Source: Salinispora tropica CNB-440 (GTDB taxonomy: Bacteria; Actinomycetota; Actinomycetes; Mycobacteriales; Micromonosporaceae). From it: DNA of 64,000 bases. The notes below the pieces were generated by a model, which was not told the origin of the DNA, searched no databases, and saw nothing but the letters and a program-made list of their open reading frames with translations. The stretch is from NCBI RefSeq assembly GCF_000016425.1, contig NC_009380.1, positions 62,001 through 126,000 on the forward strand. The letters are read 5' to 3'. Shown one piece after another: positions 52,500 through 62,780 of the stretch (position 1 is its first letter; every line of letters begins with the position of its first letter). A program made the position numbers and the translations under genes.

Positions 52500-52797
52500 G
52501 CGTGCGCCTCCTCCATCAGCTTCGGCCGCGGATGCCGGCGCGCGGCACGGCAACCGGCGCCGTCGGACCGCGCCCCGGCCGCTCTCCGCACCGTATCCGG
52601 TCCTCCTGAAGCGAGGTTTCGGGAGCATCGGACCGCTACTCCGTGTTGCCGGGCGGTTTCGATTGGGTTCGATCCGGAACCGCCCTGCCGCATCGGCGAG
52701 CGACGACCGGACACCACCGTACCGGGCGGCGGGTGATGGCGAAATCCCGGTGTCAGCCCGGTACGGGCGTCGATTGACGTGTGCGCGTCGCGGAATG

Positions 52798-52833
52798 CCG
52801 AAGGCCCGCCCGGCGGAGCCGGCGGGCCTTCGG
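52798..52833 (-). terminator. Hairpin terminator after 45-residue gene
   Basis: A perfect 13-bp stem (52798-52810 with 52821-52833), loop of 10 bases. Confidence 0.7.
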
Positions 52834-52861
52834 TGAGGAGGCGAGAAAAGTCGTGGGCGGG

Positions 52862-52999
52862 TCAGTACATCTGACGCTGCGCGATGGTGAGGATCTCGTC
52901 GCGGACCGCCGGTGAATTGGCGGAGCGCAGCGCGCTCTCGATGGCGCGGGCGCGGCGGCTGGCGTCGCGACGGCTGCGGAATCGATCGATCATGCTCAT
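52862..52999 (-). CDS. 45-residue conserved-looking small protein
   Basis: The small frame encodes MSMIDRFRSRRDASRRARAI followed by ESALRSANSPAVRDEILTIA and a short tail. AGGAG lies 9 bases before the ATG, and a hairpin terminator follows, so it looks like an expressed gene. It is an amphipathic helical protein; similar tiny proteins occur in Micromonosporaceae. The function is unknown. Confidence 0.7.
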   Translation of the reverse strand: MSMIDRFRSRRDASRRARAIESALRSANSPAVRDEILTIAQRQMY

Positions 53000-53227
53000 G
53001 GGGTCTCACTCCTGGCTATTCGGTTGTCGGTAGCCCCTGCTGACACCAATTGAAGCGCAACCAGTCTCGAGATCGCCAACGATTCTTAGGTGAGCTGGGA
53101 CACGAGCCGAACGATCTAAGGTGAGTTGGCCATTTGACTAACGGTGCCTTACAAAGAGGCGACGGCCGGTGTCCCGGGGCGTCAACCCCGGCACACCGGC
53201 CGCAGCGGATCAGCCGATCGTTATCGG

Positions 53228-54691
53228 TCAGGTCCAGGCGAGCAGCGCCGCCTCCGGATCGGCGAGGAAGTCGCCGATGTCCCGCAGGAACCGCGAGCCG
53301 AGCTCCCCGTCGATGATCCGATGGTCGAACGAGAGGCCAAGTGTGGTGACCTGGCGAGGGCGGACCTTGCCCTTATGTACCCACGGCATCTTGCGGACCG
53401 CGCCGAAGGCCAGGATCGCCGACTCACCCGGCGGCAGAATCGGCGTACCGGTATCCACACCGAAGACCCCAACGTTGGTGATGGTCAACGTGCCGCCGGA
53501 CATATCTCCCGGTGAGGTCTTCCCGGCCTTGGCGGTCTGAACGAGATCGGTCAGCGAGTCCGCCAGCTCCCGCAGGGTGAGCCGCCCCGCGTCCTTCACG
53601 TTCGGCACGATCAGGCCGCGCTCGGTCGCCGCCGCGATGCCGAGATTGACGTAGTCCTTGACGACGATCTCATCGCCCGCCCAGGTCGAGTTCACCATGG
53701 GGTGGCGCCGGACCGCCAACAACACGGCCTTGGCGACCAGCAGCAGCGGGGAGACCCGGACATCCCGCCACTCCCGCCGCTGGCGGAGCCGGTCCAGGGC
53801 CTTCATCGCCCGGGTCATGTCGACGGTCAGGAACTCCGTCACGTGTGGCGCGGTGAACGCCGAGCGGGACATGTTCTCCGCGGTCAGCTTCCGGACTCCC
53901 TTGACCGGGATCCGCTGCTCGCGATGTGCACCGACGTTCGCCGTCGTGCTACCGACCGGCACGGCCGCCGCCAACGGTTCAGCCGTCGTCGGGGTGGCGC
54001 TCGCCGCCTGCCGTACGTCCTCCCGGCTGATCGAGCCGAGCGGACCGGATCCGGTCACAGTGGACAGATCGACCCCGAGATCCTTCGCGAGTTTGCGTAC
54101 CGGAGGCTTGGCCAGCACCGGAGTACCGCCGGCCGGACCACTGCGCCCGCTACCGGGGGTAGGCCCGGTGGCCACCGGTACGGGGGTCGGCTGGGCCGGT
54201 ACGGGGGTCGGCCGGGCTGGAGCGGCTGGAGCGGCCGGCGCGGTCCCCTTCCGGGGGCGGCGCTTCGCGGCGGTGGTACGCGGGCCGTAGCCCACCAGCA
54301 CCGGAGTGCGCCCACCGGACGTGGCATCGCCGTTCTGGCCGGACTCGGTCGAGCCCCTGGGGGCCTCCACCGCCGCGGACGCGGCGGCCGACGAGGCCTT
54401 CGCGGTGCCGCCGGTCGGCTCCGGTGTCGCCAGCGGGCCGGCGGTCGGGTCGGTGTCGATCGCGATGATCGGCGTTCCGACCTCGACGGTCGCGCCCTCC
54501 GCATGGAAGATCGACTGCACCCGGCCGGCCCACTTCGCCGGGATCTCGACCGCTGCCTTGGCGGTCTCCACCTCGACGATGGGCTGGTTCAGCTCGATGG
54601 TGTCGCCCACCTTGACGAGCCAGCTGAGGATCTCCCCCTCGGTCAGGCCCTCGCCCAGGTCGGGCAGGTTGAATTCCTTGACTCGTGACAT
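53228..54691 (-). CDS. Dihydrolipoamide acyltransferase (E2) of 2-oxoacid dehydrogenase
   Basis: A 487-residue E2. One lipoyl domain carries the lipoylated Lys45 (VETAKAAVEI), an Ala/Pro/Thr linker follows, then a peripheral subunit-binding domain (RKLAKDLGVDLSTVTGSGPL) and the catalytic domain ending with FDHRIIDGELGSRFLRDIGD. It transfers acyl groups to CoA. ATG 54691 was chosen; GTG 54700, overlapping the E1-beta stop by 4 bases, is an alternative. Confidence 0.93.
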   Translation of the reverse strand: MSRVKEFNLPDLGEGLTEGEILSWLVKVGDTIELNQPIVEVETAKAAVEIPAKWAGRVQSIFHAEGATVEVGTPIIAIDTDPTAGPLATPEPTGGTAKASSAAASAAVEAPRGSTESGQNGDATSGGRTPVLVGYGPRTTAAKRRPRKGTAPAAPAAPARPTPVPAQPTPVPVATGPTPGSGRSGPAGGTPVLAKPPVRKLAKDLGVDLSTVTGSGPLGSISREDVRQAASATPTTAEPLAAAVPVGSTTANVGAHREQRIPVKGVRKLTAENMSRSAFTAPHVTEFLTVDMTRAMKALDRLRQRREWRDVRVSPLLLVAKAVLLAVRRHPMVNSTWAGDEIVVKDYVNLGIAAATERGLIVPNVKDAGRLTLRELADSLTDLVQTAKAGKTSPGDMSGGTLTITNVGVFGVDTGTPILPPGESAILAFGAVRKMPWVHKGKVRPRQVTTLGLSFDHRIIDGELGSRFLRDIGDFLADPEAALLAWT

Positions 54692-54696
54692 CTCGC

Positions 54697-55686
54697 TCAC
54701 CAGCCGAAGGTGCGGTCGACGGCGTCGAGCACCCGGTCGAGGTCGGGCAGGTACTCCTCCTCCACCCGGGAGGCCGGGTAGGGGATGTCGAAGCCGGTCA
54801 CCCGCAGCACCGGAGATTCCAGGGAGTAGAAGCACTCCTCGGTGATCCGGGCCGCGACCTCGGCCCCGAGGCCGATGTTCGACGGCGCCTCGTGCACCAC
54901 GACGGCCCGACCGGTGCGGCGTACCGACTCGTACACCAGACCCAGGTCCAGCGGGGCGAGCGTGCGCAGGTCGATGACCTCCAGCTCGCGGCCGTCCTCG
55001 GCGGCGGCGGTCGCCGCGTCCAGGCAGGTGCGCACCATCGGCCCGTACGCGATCAGGGTCGCGTCGGTGCCCGGCCGCGCGACCCGGGCGGCCTGCAGCG
55101 GGTAGGCCTCCGGCAGCGGCTGGTCGATCTCGACCGGACCCTTCTCCCAGTAGCGGCGCTTGGGTTCGAGGAACACAATCGGGTCGTCCGACGCGATGGC
55201 CTGCTGGATCATCACGTACGCGTCCTGCGGGTTGGCGCAGGTGGCGACCTTGAGCCCGGCGGTGTGGGAGAAGTACGCCTCCGGCGACTCCGAGTGGTGC
55301 TCCACCGCCCCGATGCCGCCACCGAACGGAATACGGATCACCATGGGGATTTTCAGCTTGCCGCGGGAGCGGTAGTGCATCTTTGCCACCTGCGACACGA
55401 TCTGGTCGTACGCCGGGTAGACGAAGCCGTCGAACTGGATCTCGCAAACCGGCCGGTAGCCTCGGATGGCCAGGCCGATCGCGGTGCCGATGATGCCCGA
55501 CTCGGCGAGCGGGGTGTCGATCACCCGCTGGTCACCGAAGTCCTTCTGGAGCCCGTCGGTGATCCGGAAGACGCCGCCGAGCTTGCCGACGTCCTCGCCC
55601 ATGATGACGACCTTCGGGTCGCTCTCCAGGGCCTTGCGCATTCCGGCGTTGAGGGCCTTGCCGAGGGTGAGGGTCTCCGTGGCCAT
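54697..55686 (-). CDS. 2-oxoacid dehydrogenase E1 beta subunit
   Basis: A 329-residue transketolase-like beta subunit: VVIMGEDVGKLGGVFRITDG, DTPLAESGIIGTAIGLAIRG, FGGGIGAVEHHSESPEAYF and VIDLRTLAPLD. It forms the E1 heterotetramer with the alpha subunit. The ATG overlaps the E1-alpha stop as TGATG. Confidence 0.94.
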   Translation of the reverse strand: MATETLTLGKALNAGMRKALESDPKVVIMGEDVGKLGGVFRITDGLQKDFGDQRVIDTPLAESGIIGTAIGLAIRGYRPVCEIQFDGFVYPAYDQIVSQVAKMHYRSRGKLKIPMVIRIPFGGGIGAVEHHSESPEAYFSHTAGLKVATCANPQDAYVMIQQAIASDDPIVFLEPKRRYWEKGPVEIDQPLPEAYPLQAARVARPGTDATLIAYGPMVRTCLDAATAAAEDGRELEVIDLRTLAPLDLGLVYESVRRTGRAVVVHEAPSNIGLGAEVAARITEECFYSLESPVLRVTGFDIPYPASRVEEEYLPDLDRVLDAVDRTFGW

Positions 55687-56861
55687 CAGTGCGCGCTCCC
55701 CTCGAACGACTCCAGGTACTGGTTGAACTGCGCCCGCTGCTGGTCGACCAGGGGCGATCCGTTGGGGTAGACGTGGTCGAACATGCTGCTCGGCTCCGGG
55801 TTCGGCATCTCCAGCACCCGCTCGCGCAGGTGCACCGACTCGCGCTTGGCCTGCTCGTCCACCTCGGCGAAGAAGCCGTCGTCGGCGATCTTCTGCTTCT
55901 CCAGGAAGGTCTTCATCCGGGCGATCGGATCCTTGGCCTGCCAGGCCTCGACCTCGCTGGCGATCCGGTACCGGGTGGGGTCGTCGGAGGTGGTGTGCGC
56001 CCCCATCCGATAGGTGTACGCCTCGATCAGGCTCGGGCCCTGCCCGTGCCGCGCGTTGTCCAGCGCGTGCCGGGTCACCGCGTAGGTGGCCAGCACGTCG
56101 TTGCCGTCCACCCGAAGGCCGGGGAAGCCGAAGCCGGCGGCCCGCCGGTAGAGCGGGATGCGGGTCTGGCGCTCCAGCGGCTCCGAGATGGCGTACTGGT
56201 TGTTCTGGCAGAAGAAGACCATCGGCGCGTTGAAGACGCTGGCCCACACGAACGCCTCGTTGACATCGCCCTGGCTGGTGGCGCCGTCGCCGAAGTAGGC
56301 GATCACCGCCTCGCCCTCGTCGGTGCCGGTCTTGCCGTCCATGGTGATGCCCATGGCGTACCCGGTCGCGTGCAGGGCCTGTGCCCCGATCACGATCGTG
56401 TACATGTTGAACTTGAACTCGTTCGGGTCCCAGCCGCCCTGGTCAACTCCGCGGAACAGGCCCAGCGGCATGATCGGGTCGATACCCCGGCAGTAGAGGA
56501 CGCCGTGTTCCCGGTAGGTCGGGAAGGCCATGTCCTGCGTACGCAGTGCCCGGCCGGAACCGACCTGGGCCGCCTCCTGGCCGAGCAGGCTCGCCCAGAG
56601 GCCCAGCTCGCCCTGCCGCTGAAGGGCGGTCGCCTCGGCGTCCAGCTTTCGCACCAGCACCAGGTCCCGATAGAAGCCGCGGTACTCCTCGTCGGTGAAG
56701 TCGACCCGGTATTCGGTGCCGTCCGGCCCGGTCACACTCTCGATGCGCTCACCTTCGGGGGTGAGTAGCTGCACCAGCTCGGGGTCGCCGGTCGCGCCCT
56801 TCCTGGATCGGGGTACGGCCCGCCGGCCGCGGGTGTTGACCCCGGGGTCGCCCTTTGCCAT
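55686..56861 (-). CDS. 2-oxoacid dehydrogenase E1 alpha subunit
   Basis: The 391-residue product has a basic N-terminal extension and the thiamine diphosphate motif YFGDGATSQGDVNEAFVWAS ending in NN. YRMGAHTTSDDPTRY, which carries the phosphorylation-loop-like region, is also present. First gene of an E1a-E1b-E2 operon acting on branched-chain 2-oxoacids or pyruvate; substrate choice is not decidable by eye. No E3 is present in the window. Confidence 0.94.
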   Translation of the reverse strand: MAKGDPGVNTRGRRAVPRSRKGATGDPELVQLLTPEGERIESVTGPDGTEYRVDFTDEEYRGFYRDLVLVRKLDAEATALQRQGELGLWASLLGQEAAQVGSGRALRTQDMAFPTYREHGVLYCRGIDPIMPLGLFRGVDQGGWDPNEFKFNMYTIVIGAQALHATGYAMGITMDGKTGTDEGEAVIAYFGDGATSQGDVNEAFVWASVFNAPMVFFCQNNQYAISEPLERQTRIPLYRRAAGFGFPGLRVDGNDVLATYAVTRHALDNARHGQGPSLIEAYTYRMGAHTTSDDPTRYRIASEVEAWQAKDPIARMKTFLEKQKIADDGFFAEVDEQAKRESVHLRERVLEMPNPEPSSMFDHVYPNGSPLVDQQRAQFNQYLESFEGSAH

Positions 56862-57362
56862 CCGTCTCTCCCTGTCGTGTCTGCGTCAGCGCCGGGGGTA
56901 ACCCGGCGACGCGCAACTCGTGCGCCTGCCCGGCTGCTGCCGGACAAGATCCTGGCGGCCACGCCTAGCCCCGGTGGGGGTTGCCGCGCGGCGTGAGCCG
57001 GATCCAGGGGAGTGGATCCGGTTCGGGAGCGCCGGCGCCCAGCCGTACCGCCTGCGGGGTGCGCGGAGGTTCCGGCTGCGTTGCCGTCGTGGTCAATACT
57101 CGCATCACACGTGAGTACGCCCACAGTCCGGCCCGTCCGCGTCCCGCCGGGTGCCTGCTTCGTTATTCGGATTCCGGAGTGTCGGCGGTAGTGGCGCAAC
57201 ATCGAACTCGGGACGTTTTAGACCACTTTCGGCGCATTGGCGTGTCGACACGCTGCGCTATTTGGCTTACGCAATGTTACTGGGTCAGGGTGGAGGTACT
57301 GCTTGCGCCACGGCTGCCCGGTTAGGTCACTGCCGTCGGCTGAGGACGACGAGGAGGGTGGC
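56862..57362. other. Intergenic region upstream of E1 alpha
   Basis: A gap of 501 bp between divergent genes. I see no gene; it must contain the promoter of the E1-E2 operon. ACACGTGAGT near 57107 and the TTTGGCTTACGCAATGTTAC stretch at 57260 are AT-richer and may be promoter parts. Confidence 0.45.
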
Positions 57363-57755
57363 GTGCCGGAGTCAGGTGATGCGGCGGGACCGCCCCGACG
57401 GTCATCACGCTGTGGTCCGGGGGCGACAGCGGCTCGGCACCGCTCGGCTTCCGGCTACCGGCGGGTCGTCGGTGCTCACCGTGCCCCCGGCGGCGCGCGT
57501 CCCTCCCGCGGCTACCTGTTGACGGTGGCGCTGCTCGTCGGGACCGCTTCCATGCCGCTGCTCGCCGCGGCCGGTGCTGGCTCGGCCACCAGGCCCCCGT
57601 CGGCTGACCATTCATCGCCGCCGTCATCCGCGCCAGCGGTCTCGCCGCCCCCTTCGCTCTCGTCTGCCTCTGTGTCACCTTCCTCCCCTGAACCCTCTCC
57701 CTCCCTCACGCCCTCTTCTCCGCGCGCGTCGAGCCCTGCCCCGGCGTGGAGCTGA
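57363..57755 (+). CDS. Putative small exported Pro/Ser-rich protein
   Basis: The 130-residue frame has a basic N terminus, one hydrophobic helix (YLLTVALLVGTASMPLLAAA), and a tail of almost only Ser and Pro. GAGGAGGG lies 5 bases before GTG 57363. No family is recognised; the composition could also arise from GC-rich noncoding sequence, so confidence is limited. Confidence 0.45.
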   Translation: MPESGDAAGPPRRSSRCGPGATAARHRSASGYRRVVGAHRAPGGARPSRGYLLTVALLVGTASMPLLAAAGAGSATRPPSADHSSPPSSAPAVSPPPSLSSASVSPSSPEPSPSLTPSSPRASSPAPAWS

Positions 57756-57765
57756 CTATCAGAGA

Positions 57766-57880
57766 TCTGTTCCTTTTGGATTGACCTCTTCTGTTAATAG
57801 ATGATTGAGAAAATATTGGTGCATTTCATAACATTAATCGTGATGGCTTAGTTTTAATGTGCTTTTCCGGTCCATGGGTT
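57766..57880. promoter_or_regulatory. AT-rich island with possible promoter
   Basis: Roughly 110 bp of strongly AT-rich sequence in a ~70 percent GC setting. TTGAGA (57805-57810) and TAACAT (57829-57834) are spaced by 18 bp and could drive the DUF805 gene with a leader of over 100 nt. Confidence 0.35.
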
Positions 57881-57966
57881 GTGATTCTGAATAGGTTCGG
57901 CGTTCCGGCTACACAGGGTGGTGGCGGTTGTGGCAGGATCAGCCAGCCAAGTTGAGATCACCCGCT

Positions 57967-58362
57967 ATGGATCTTGGAGATATTGTGTTGTTTGTCGATG
58001 CCATTCGTTCGGTGCTTACCCAGTATGCTGGCTTCAGTGGGCGGGCTCGTCGCTCTGAATACTGGTGGTTCTACCTCTTCATAACCATCGTCAATATCGT
58101 GTTCGGGTGCCTTAGCGGTGTGGCGGAAGCCGCCGTCTTCATTGGCCTGATCGTGTCCCTGGCACTTCTCCTGCCGACTATCGCGGTCAGCGTGCGACGT
58201 CTGCACGACACCAACCGTTCCGGCTGGTTCATGCTGCTCGGGCTGATCCCGATTGTCGGCGGGATTATCCTGTTGATCTTCTTCACGCAGGACAGCAAGC
58301 CCGGCCCGAACCGCTTCGGCCCCAACCCGAAGGACCCGGCCGCCTCCGGTCTGGTCGCCTGA
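57967..58362 (+). CDS. DUF805-family membrane protein
   Basis: The 131-residue product has four membrane helices and the DUF805 pattern: YAGFSGRARRSEYWWFYLF, VRRLHDTNRSGWFMLLGLIP and the C-terminal DSKPGPNRFGPNPK. The function is unknown; members occur near phage, toxin and envelope genes. It ends before a strong hairpin. Confidence 0.88.
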   Translation: MDLGDIVLFVDAIRSVLTQYAGFSGRARRSEYWWFYLFITIVNIVFGCLSGVAEAAVFIGLIVSLALLLPTIAVSVRRLHDTNRSGWFMLLGLIPIVGGIILLIFFTQDSKPGPNRFGPNPKDPAASGLVA

Positions 58363-58429
58363 GACGCTTCGACTGCTGGCCGGGGCCGACATGGCCAGGT
58401 CACCTGATCGCAGGTCCGCCAACCCTCAC

Positions 58430-58471
58430 TGCCGCTGAGGGCTTTGCCCCAGATCAAAGCCCTCAGCGGCA
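58430..58471. terminator. Hairpin terminator, convergent genes
   Basis: A perfect 17-bp stem (58430-58446 with 58455-58471), loop CCCCAGAT, between DUF805 and the next leftward gene. A weaker hairpin follows. Confidence 0.78.
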
Positions 58472-58503
58472 GGCTTTTCGGAAAGCGCGAAAAGGCCTGC
58501 GTT

Positions 58504-59724
58504 TCAGGACCCTTCGTCGGTGAGATGGTGTCGGTTTTCCTCGATCCACGCGTCGAGTGCGGCCGGGTCGTCCGGGTCGACGCCGTCCGCCAGTAACTGG
58601 GCGACCGCCGCGGTCGCGGGGCTGCGTCGCTCGCCGGTGCTGTAAAGGCGGGCAAATTCCGGCACCATCTCGTCAACCGCGGCATCAACGCGGGCCGCCG
58701 CTGCTGCCGACAGCCCCCGCTTACGGCCCGCATACGCCGCCCATCCCCGCAGAACCCGGGGTAGCAGCGCCGCGTCGTCCATGTCCAGTACGGCCCGCCG
58801 GTGCACCCAGTCCAGCAGGAACAGCCCGGCGACCGTCGGGCTCCACCGCAGCGGGTCGGGGTCGGTGAAGGTGGCGGTGTGATCCAGTAGCAGCCCGAGG
58901 CAGAAGTGCAGGGAAGCCAGCTGGTCATCGTCGAGGGAGTCCAGCCCGAACTGGGTGGCCTCCGGCGCGGCGAGGAACCGCCGGACCAGGTCTGTCCGCT
59001 CCGCCGCGGTGAGCGGCTCCGCCCGCTGGTCCCCTGCCGCCCGGCTCGTCGGCAGTAGCGCGAGCCGGGCCCCGACCAGGGCGCGGTCGGTGGCGAGCGA
59101 TCCTTCTCCGGGCAACTCGCTGAGCTCGTCGGTGATGGCCAGGTGCCGACTCACCTCGGTGTGCATCGCAGCTGGTGCCTCGTCCCGGAACCAGGTCAGC
59201 TCGTCCTCGGCGCACATCTGGCGGATCTGGTCGAGGACCCGGGCCGGCGGGCCGCCAACGAAGATGTCCTTGGTGATGCCGATGTTGTGGTCCACGAGTG
59301 CCACCAGGGCGTGTTCCGGACCGCCTGTCGGATCGTCGTAGGCGAAAGTCGCCAGGTAAGAGGTCTGGTCGCCGAAGACGTCCCCGTAGGCCCAGCAGCC
59401 GGTGAGGTGGACCCGGCCGAGCTGCCCCGACCAGGCGGGTGCGGCAGCGGCCGGCCGGACCCGGTCGGCACCGGCCGCGTCCGGCACCAGGGCGGCGAAG
59501 ACCGAGCGGATGGTGGTGGCCGCCGCGGCCCGGCGGCGGGAGGTGGCGGCGAGGAAGTCGCTGACGAAAGCGCGTACGGCGTCGTCCCGTCGAGTCTCGG
59601 CGACCGCATAGACACTGCCCAGCAGCGCCGCGCCGAGTCGCTCGGCGTCCAGTGCGTTGTCGAGCTCGGCCACGTCACGGGCCGCGTGAAGCACCGCGTC
59701 GTAGGGGGTCTGCGCAGTTCCCAT
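58504..59724 (-). CDS. Conserved actinobacterial hypothetical protein
   Basis: A 406-residue soluble, Ala/Leu/Asp-rich helical protein without a recognised domain. Conserved-looking parts are GCWAYGDVFGDQTSYLATFA, ALVDHNIGITKDIFVGGPP and HFCLGLLLDHTATFTDPDPL. The ending WIEENRHHLTDEGS is typical of unnamed actinobacterial proteins. It is divergent from dnaK. Confidence 0.75.
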   Translation of the reverse strand: MGTAQTPYDAVLHAARDVAELDNALDAERLGAALLGSVYAVAETRRDDAVRAFVSDFLAATSRRRAAAATTIRSVFAALVPDAAGADRVRPAAAAPAWSGQLGRVHLTGCWAYGDVFGDQTSYLATFAYDDPTGGPEHALVALVDHNIGITKDIFVGGPPARVLDQIRQMCAEDELTWFRDEAPAAMHTEVSRHLAITDELSELPGEGSLATDRALVGARLALLPTSRAAGDQRAEPLTAAERTDLVRRFLAAPEATQFGLDSLDDDQLASLHFCLGLLLDHTATFTDPDPLRWSPTVAGLFLLDWVHRRAVLDMDDAALLPRVLRGWAAYAGRKRGLSAAAAARVDAAVDEMVPEFARLYSTGERRSPATAAVAQLLADGVDPDDPAALDAWIEENRHHLTDEGS

Positions 59725-59905
59725 CCACCGACCCTACGCTGCGACCCACCCGCGGTGGCACCGGAAGTAGTCGGTCGTCCCACCACCCCCGACTGGTTCC
59801 CCGACACGGTGAGCGGCGGGCGTGCCGAGGTGGTGGAGCCCGGGTGAAGGTCGGCAACCGTACGGCGACGGCGGGTGGGTTGCGCCGGGTACGCTCAACC
59901 CCGAC

Positions 59906-59952
59906 TTGACGATCGTCGGCGGCGTGGCAGTATTGAGCCCAGTCCACTCAAC
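59906..59952 (+). promoter_or_regulatory. dnaK operon promoter with HAIR-like HspR operator
   Basis: TTGACG (59906-59911) and TATTGA (59931-59936) can serve as -35 and -10. Overlapping them, 59932-59952 reads ATTGAGC-N7-ACTCAAC, an inverted repeat close to the HAIR consensus CTTGAGT-N7-ACTCAAG bound by HspR. Heat-shock control of dnaK by HspR is established in actinobacteria; hspR itself is not in the window. Confidence 0.75.
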
Positions 59953-60016
59953 TTGTGCTGGGTGCACTGCGGCGACGCCCGTCACCTGCTCAACCGAACG
60001 AAGCGAGGAAGCGAAG

Positions 60017-61858
<1,842 letters not shown>

Positions 61859-61901
61859 CCGTTCTCGGACACGGACTTCACGTACAGGATGAGGTAACCG
61901 C

Positions 61902-62699
61902 ATGACGGACAAGCCACGAGCCACCGACCCGGACGCCACCGGGTCGGTGCCGGGTGGCTCCGCCTCCGCCGGCGAGGCCGGTGCGGAGCCGCGGGTTGTG
62001 ATCCGTGACAACCGCAAGATCAGCAATGCTGCCGGCGCCAGCTCGGATGCTGCTGGCACGGGCTCGGACTCCGGCTCGGACGCGGCGGACGCGGACGCGG
62101 CCGCCGCCGACGCCGGGTCGGATGTCCCGGCAGCAGGGCTGGTCGAGGAGGCGGATGTCGTGGTTGACGAGATCCAGGCCGAGACCACCGAGGGGTCACC
62201 CGTCAGCCCGCCGGTGGTGGACGCGCCGGCCGAGCCGGTTGACGCCGCCACAGCGACCTCACTCGGGGCAGAGCTGGAGGCGTTGCGGGCCGATCTGGAT
62301 GAGCGGACTCGGGACCTCCAGCGGGTGACCGCGGAGTACGCCAACTACCGCAAGCGGGTCGATCGAGACCGGGCGCTCGTCACCGAGCAGGCCACCGGCT
62401 CGGTGCTCGCCGCGTTGCTGCCGATCCTCGACGACCTCGACCGGGCCCGTGAGCACGGTGACCTGGTGGGACCGTTCGGATCGGTGGCGGAGCAGCTCAC
62501 CACCGCGCTCGGCAAGTTCGGGCTGACCCCGTTCGGTGCCGAAGGCGACCCGTTTGACCCGACCCAGCACGAGGCGGTGACGCACCAGACCTCGGCCGAG
62601 GTCACCGAGCCGACCTGCGTACAGGTCATGCGGCGGGGCTACCTGGTAGGGGAGCGGCTGCTGCGGCCGGCGCTGGTCGGGGTCGCCGAACCGGAGTGA
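61902..62699 (+). CDS. grpE: Nucleotide exchange factor GrpE
   Basis: The 265-residue product has a long disordered Ala/Asp-rich N terminus (about 1-110). The GrpE coiled coil follows (LEALRADLDERTRDLQRVTA, then EYANYRKRVDRDR). The C-terminal beta domain shows FGLTPFGAEGDPFDPTQHEA. It releases ADP from DnaK. Longer than usual because of the N-terminal tail. Confidence 0.95.
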   Translation: MTDKPRATDPDATGSVPGGSASAGEAGAEPRVVIRDNRKISNAAGASSDAAGTGSDSGSDAADADAAAADAGSDVPAAGLVEEADVVVDEIQAETTEGSPVSPPVVDAPAEPVDAATATSLGAELEALRADLDERTRDLQRVTAEYANYRKRVDRDRALVTEQATGSVLAALLPILDDLDRAREHGDLVGPFGSVAEQLTTALGKFGLTPFGAEGDPFDPTQHEAVTHQTSAEVTEPTCVQVMRRGYLVGERLLRPALVGVAEPE

Positions 62700-62718
62700 A
62701 TGGGTGGCACGACGGCAT

Positions 62719-62757
62719 GATCGTCCCGCCCGCCCGACTGGGGCGGGCGGGACGATC
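62719..62757 (+). terminator. Strong hairpin between grpE and dnaJ
   Basis: A perfect 17-bp GC-rich stem (62719-62735 with 62741-62757), loop GACTG, sits inside the operon 24 bp before the dnaJ start. It may act as partial terminator or mRNA processing/stability element. Confidence 0.65.
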
Positions 62758-62780
62758 ACTGGAGGGAAGGGGGCGGACCG

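Noticed and set aside
53228..55447. E2 fused to a long N-terminal part
   Set aside because: The extension is antisense-frame shadow of E1 beta; the E2 lipoyl domain begins at 54691.
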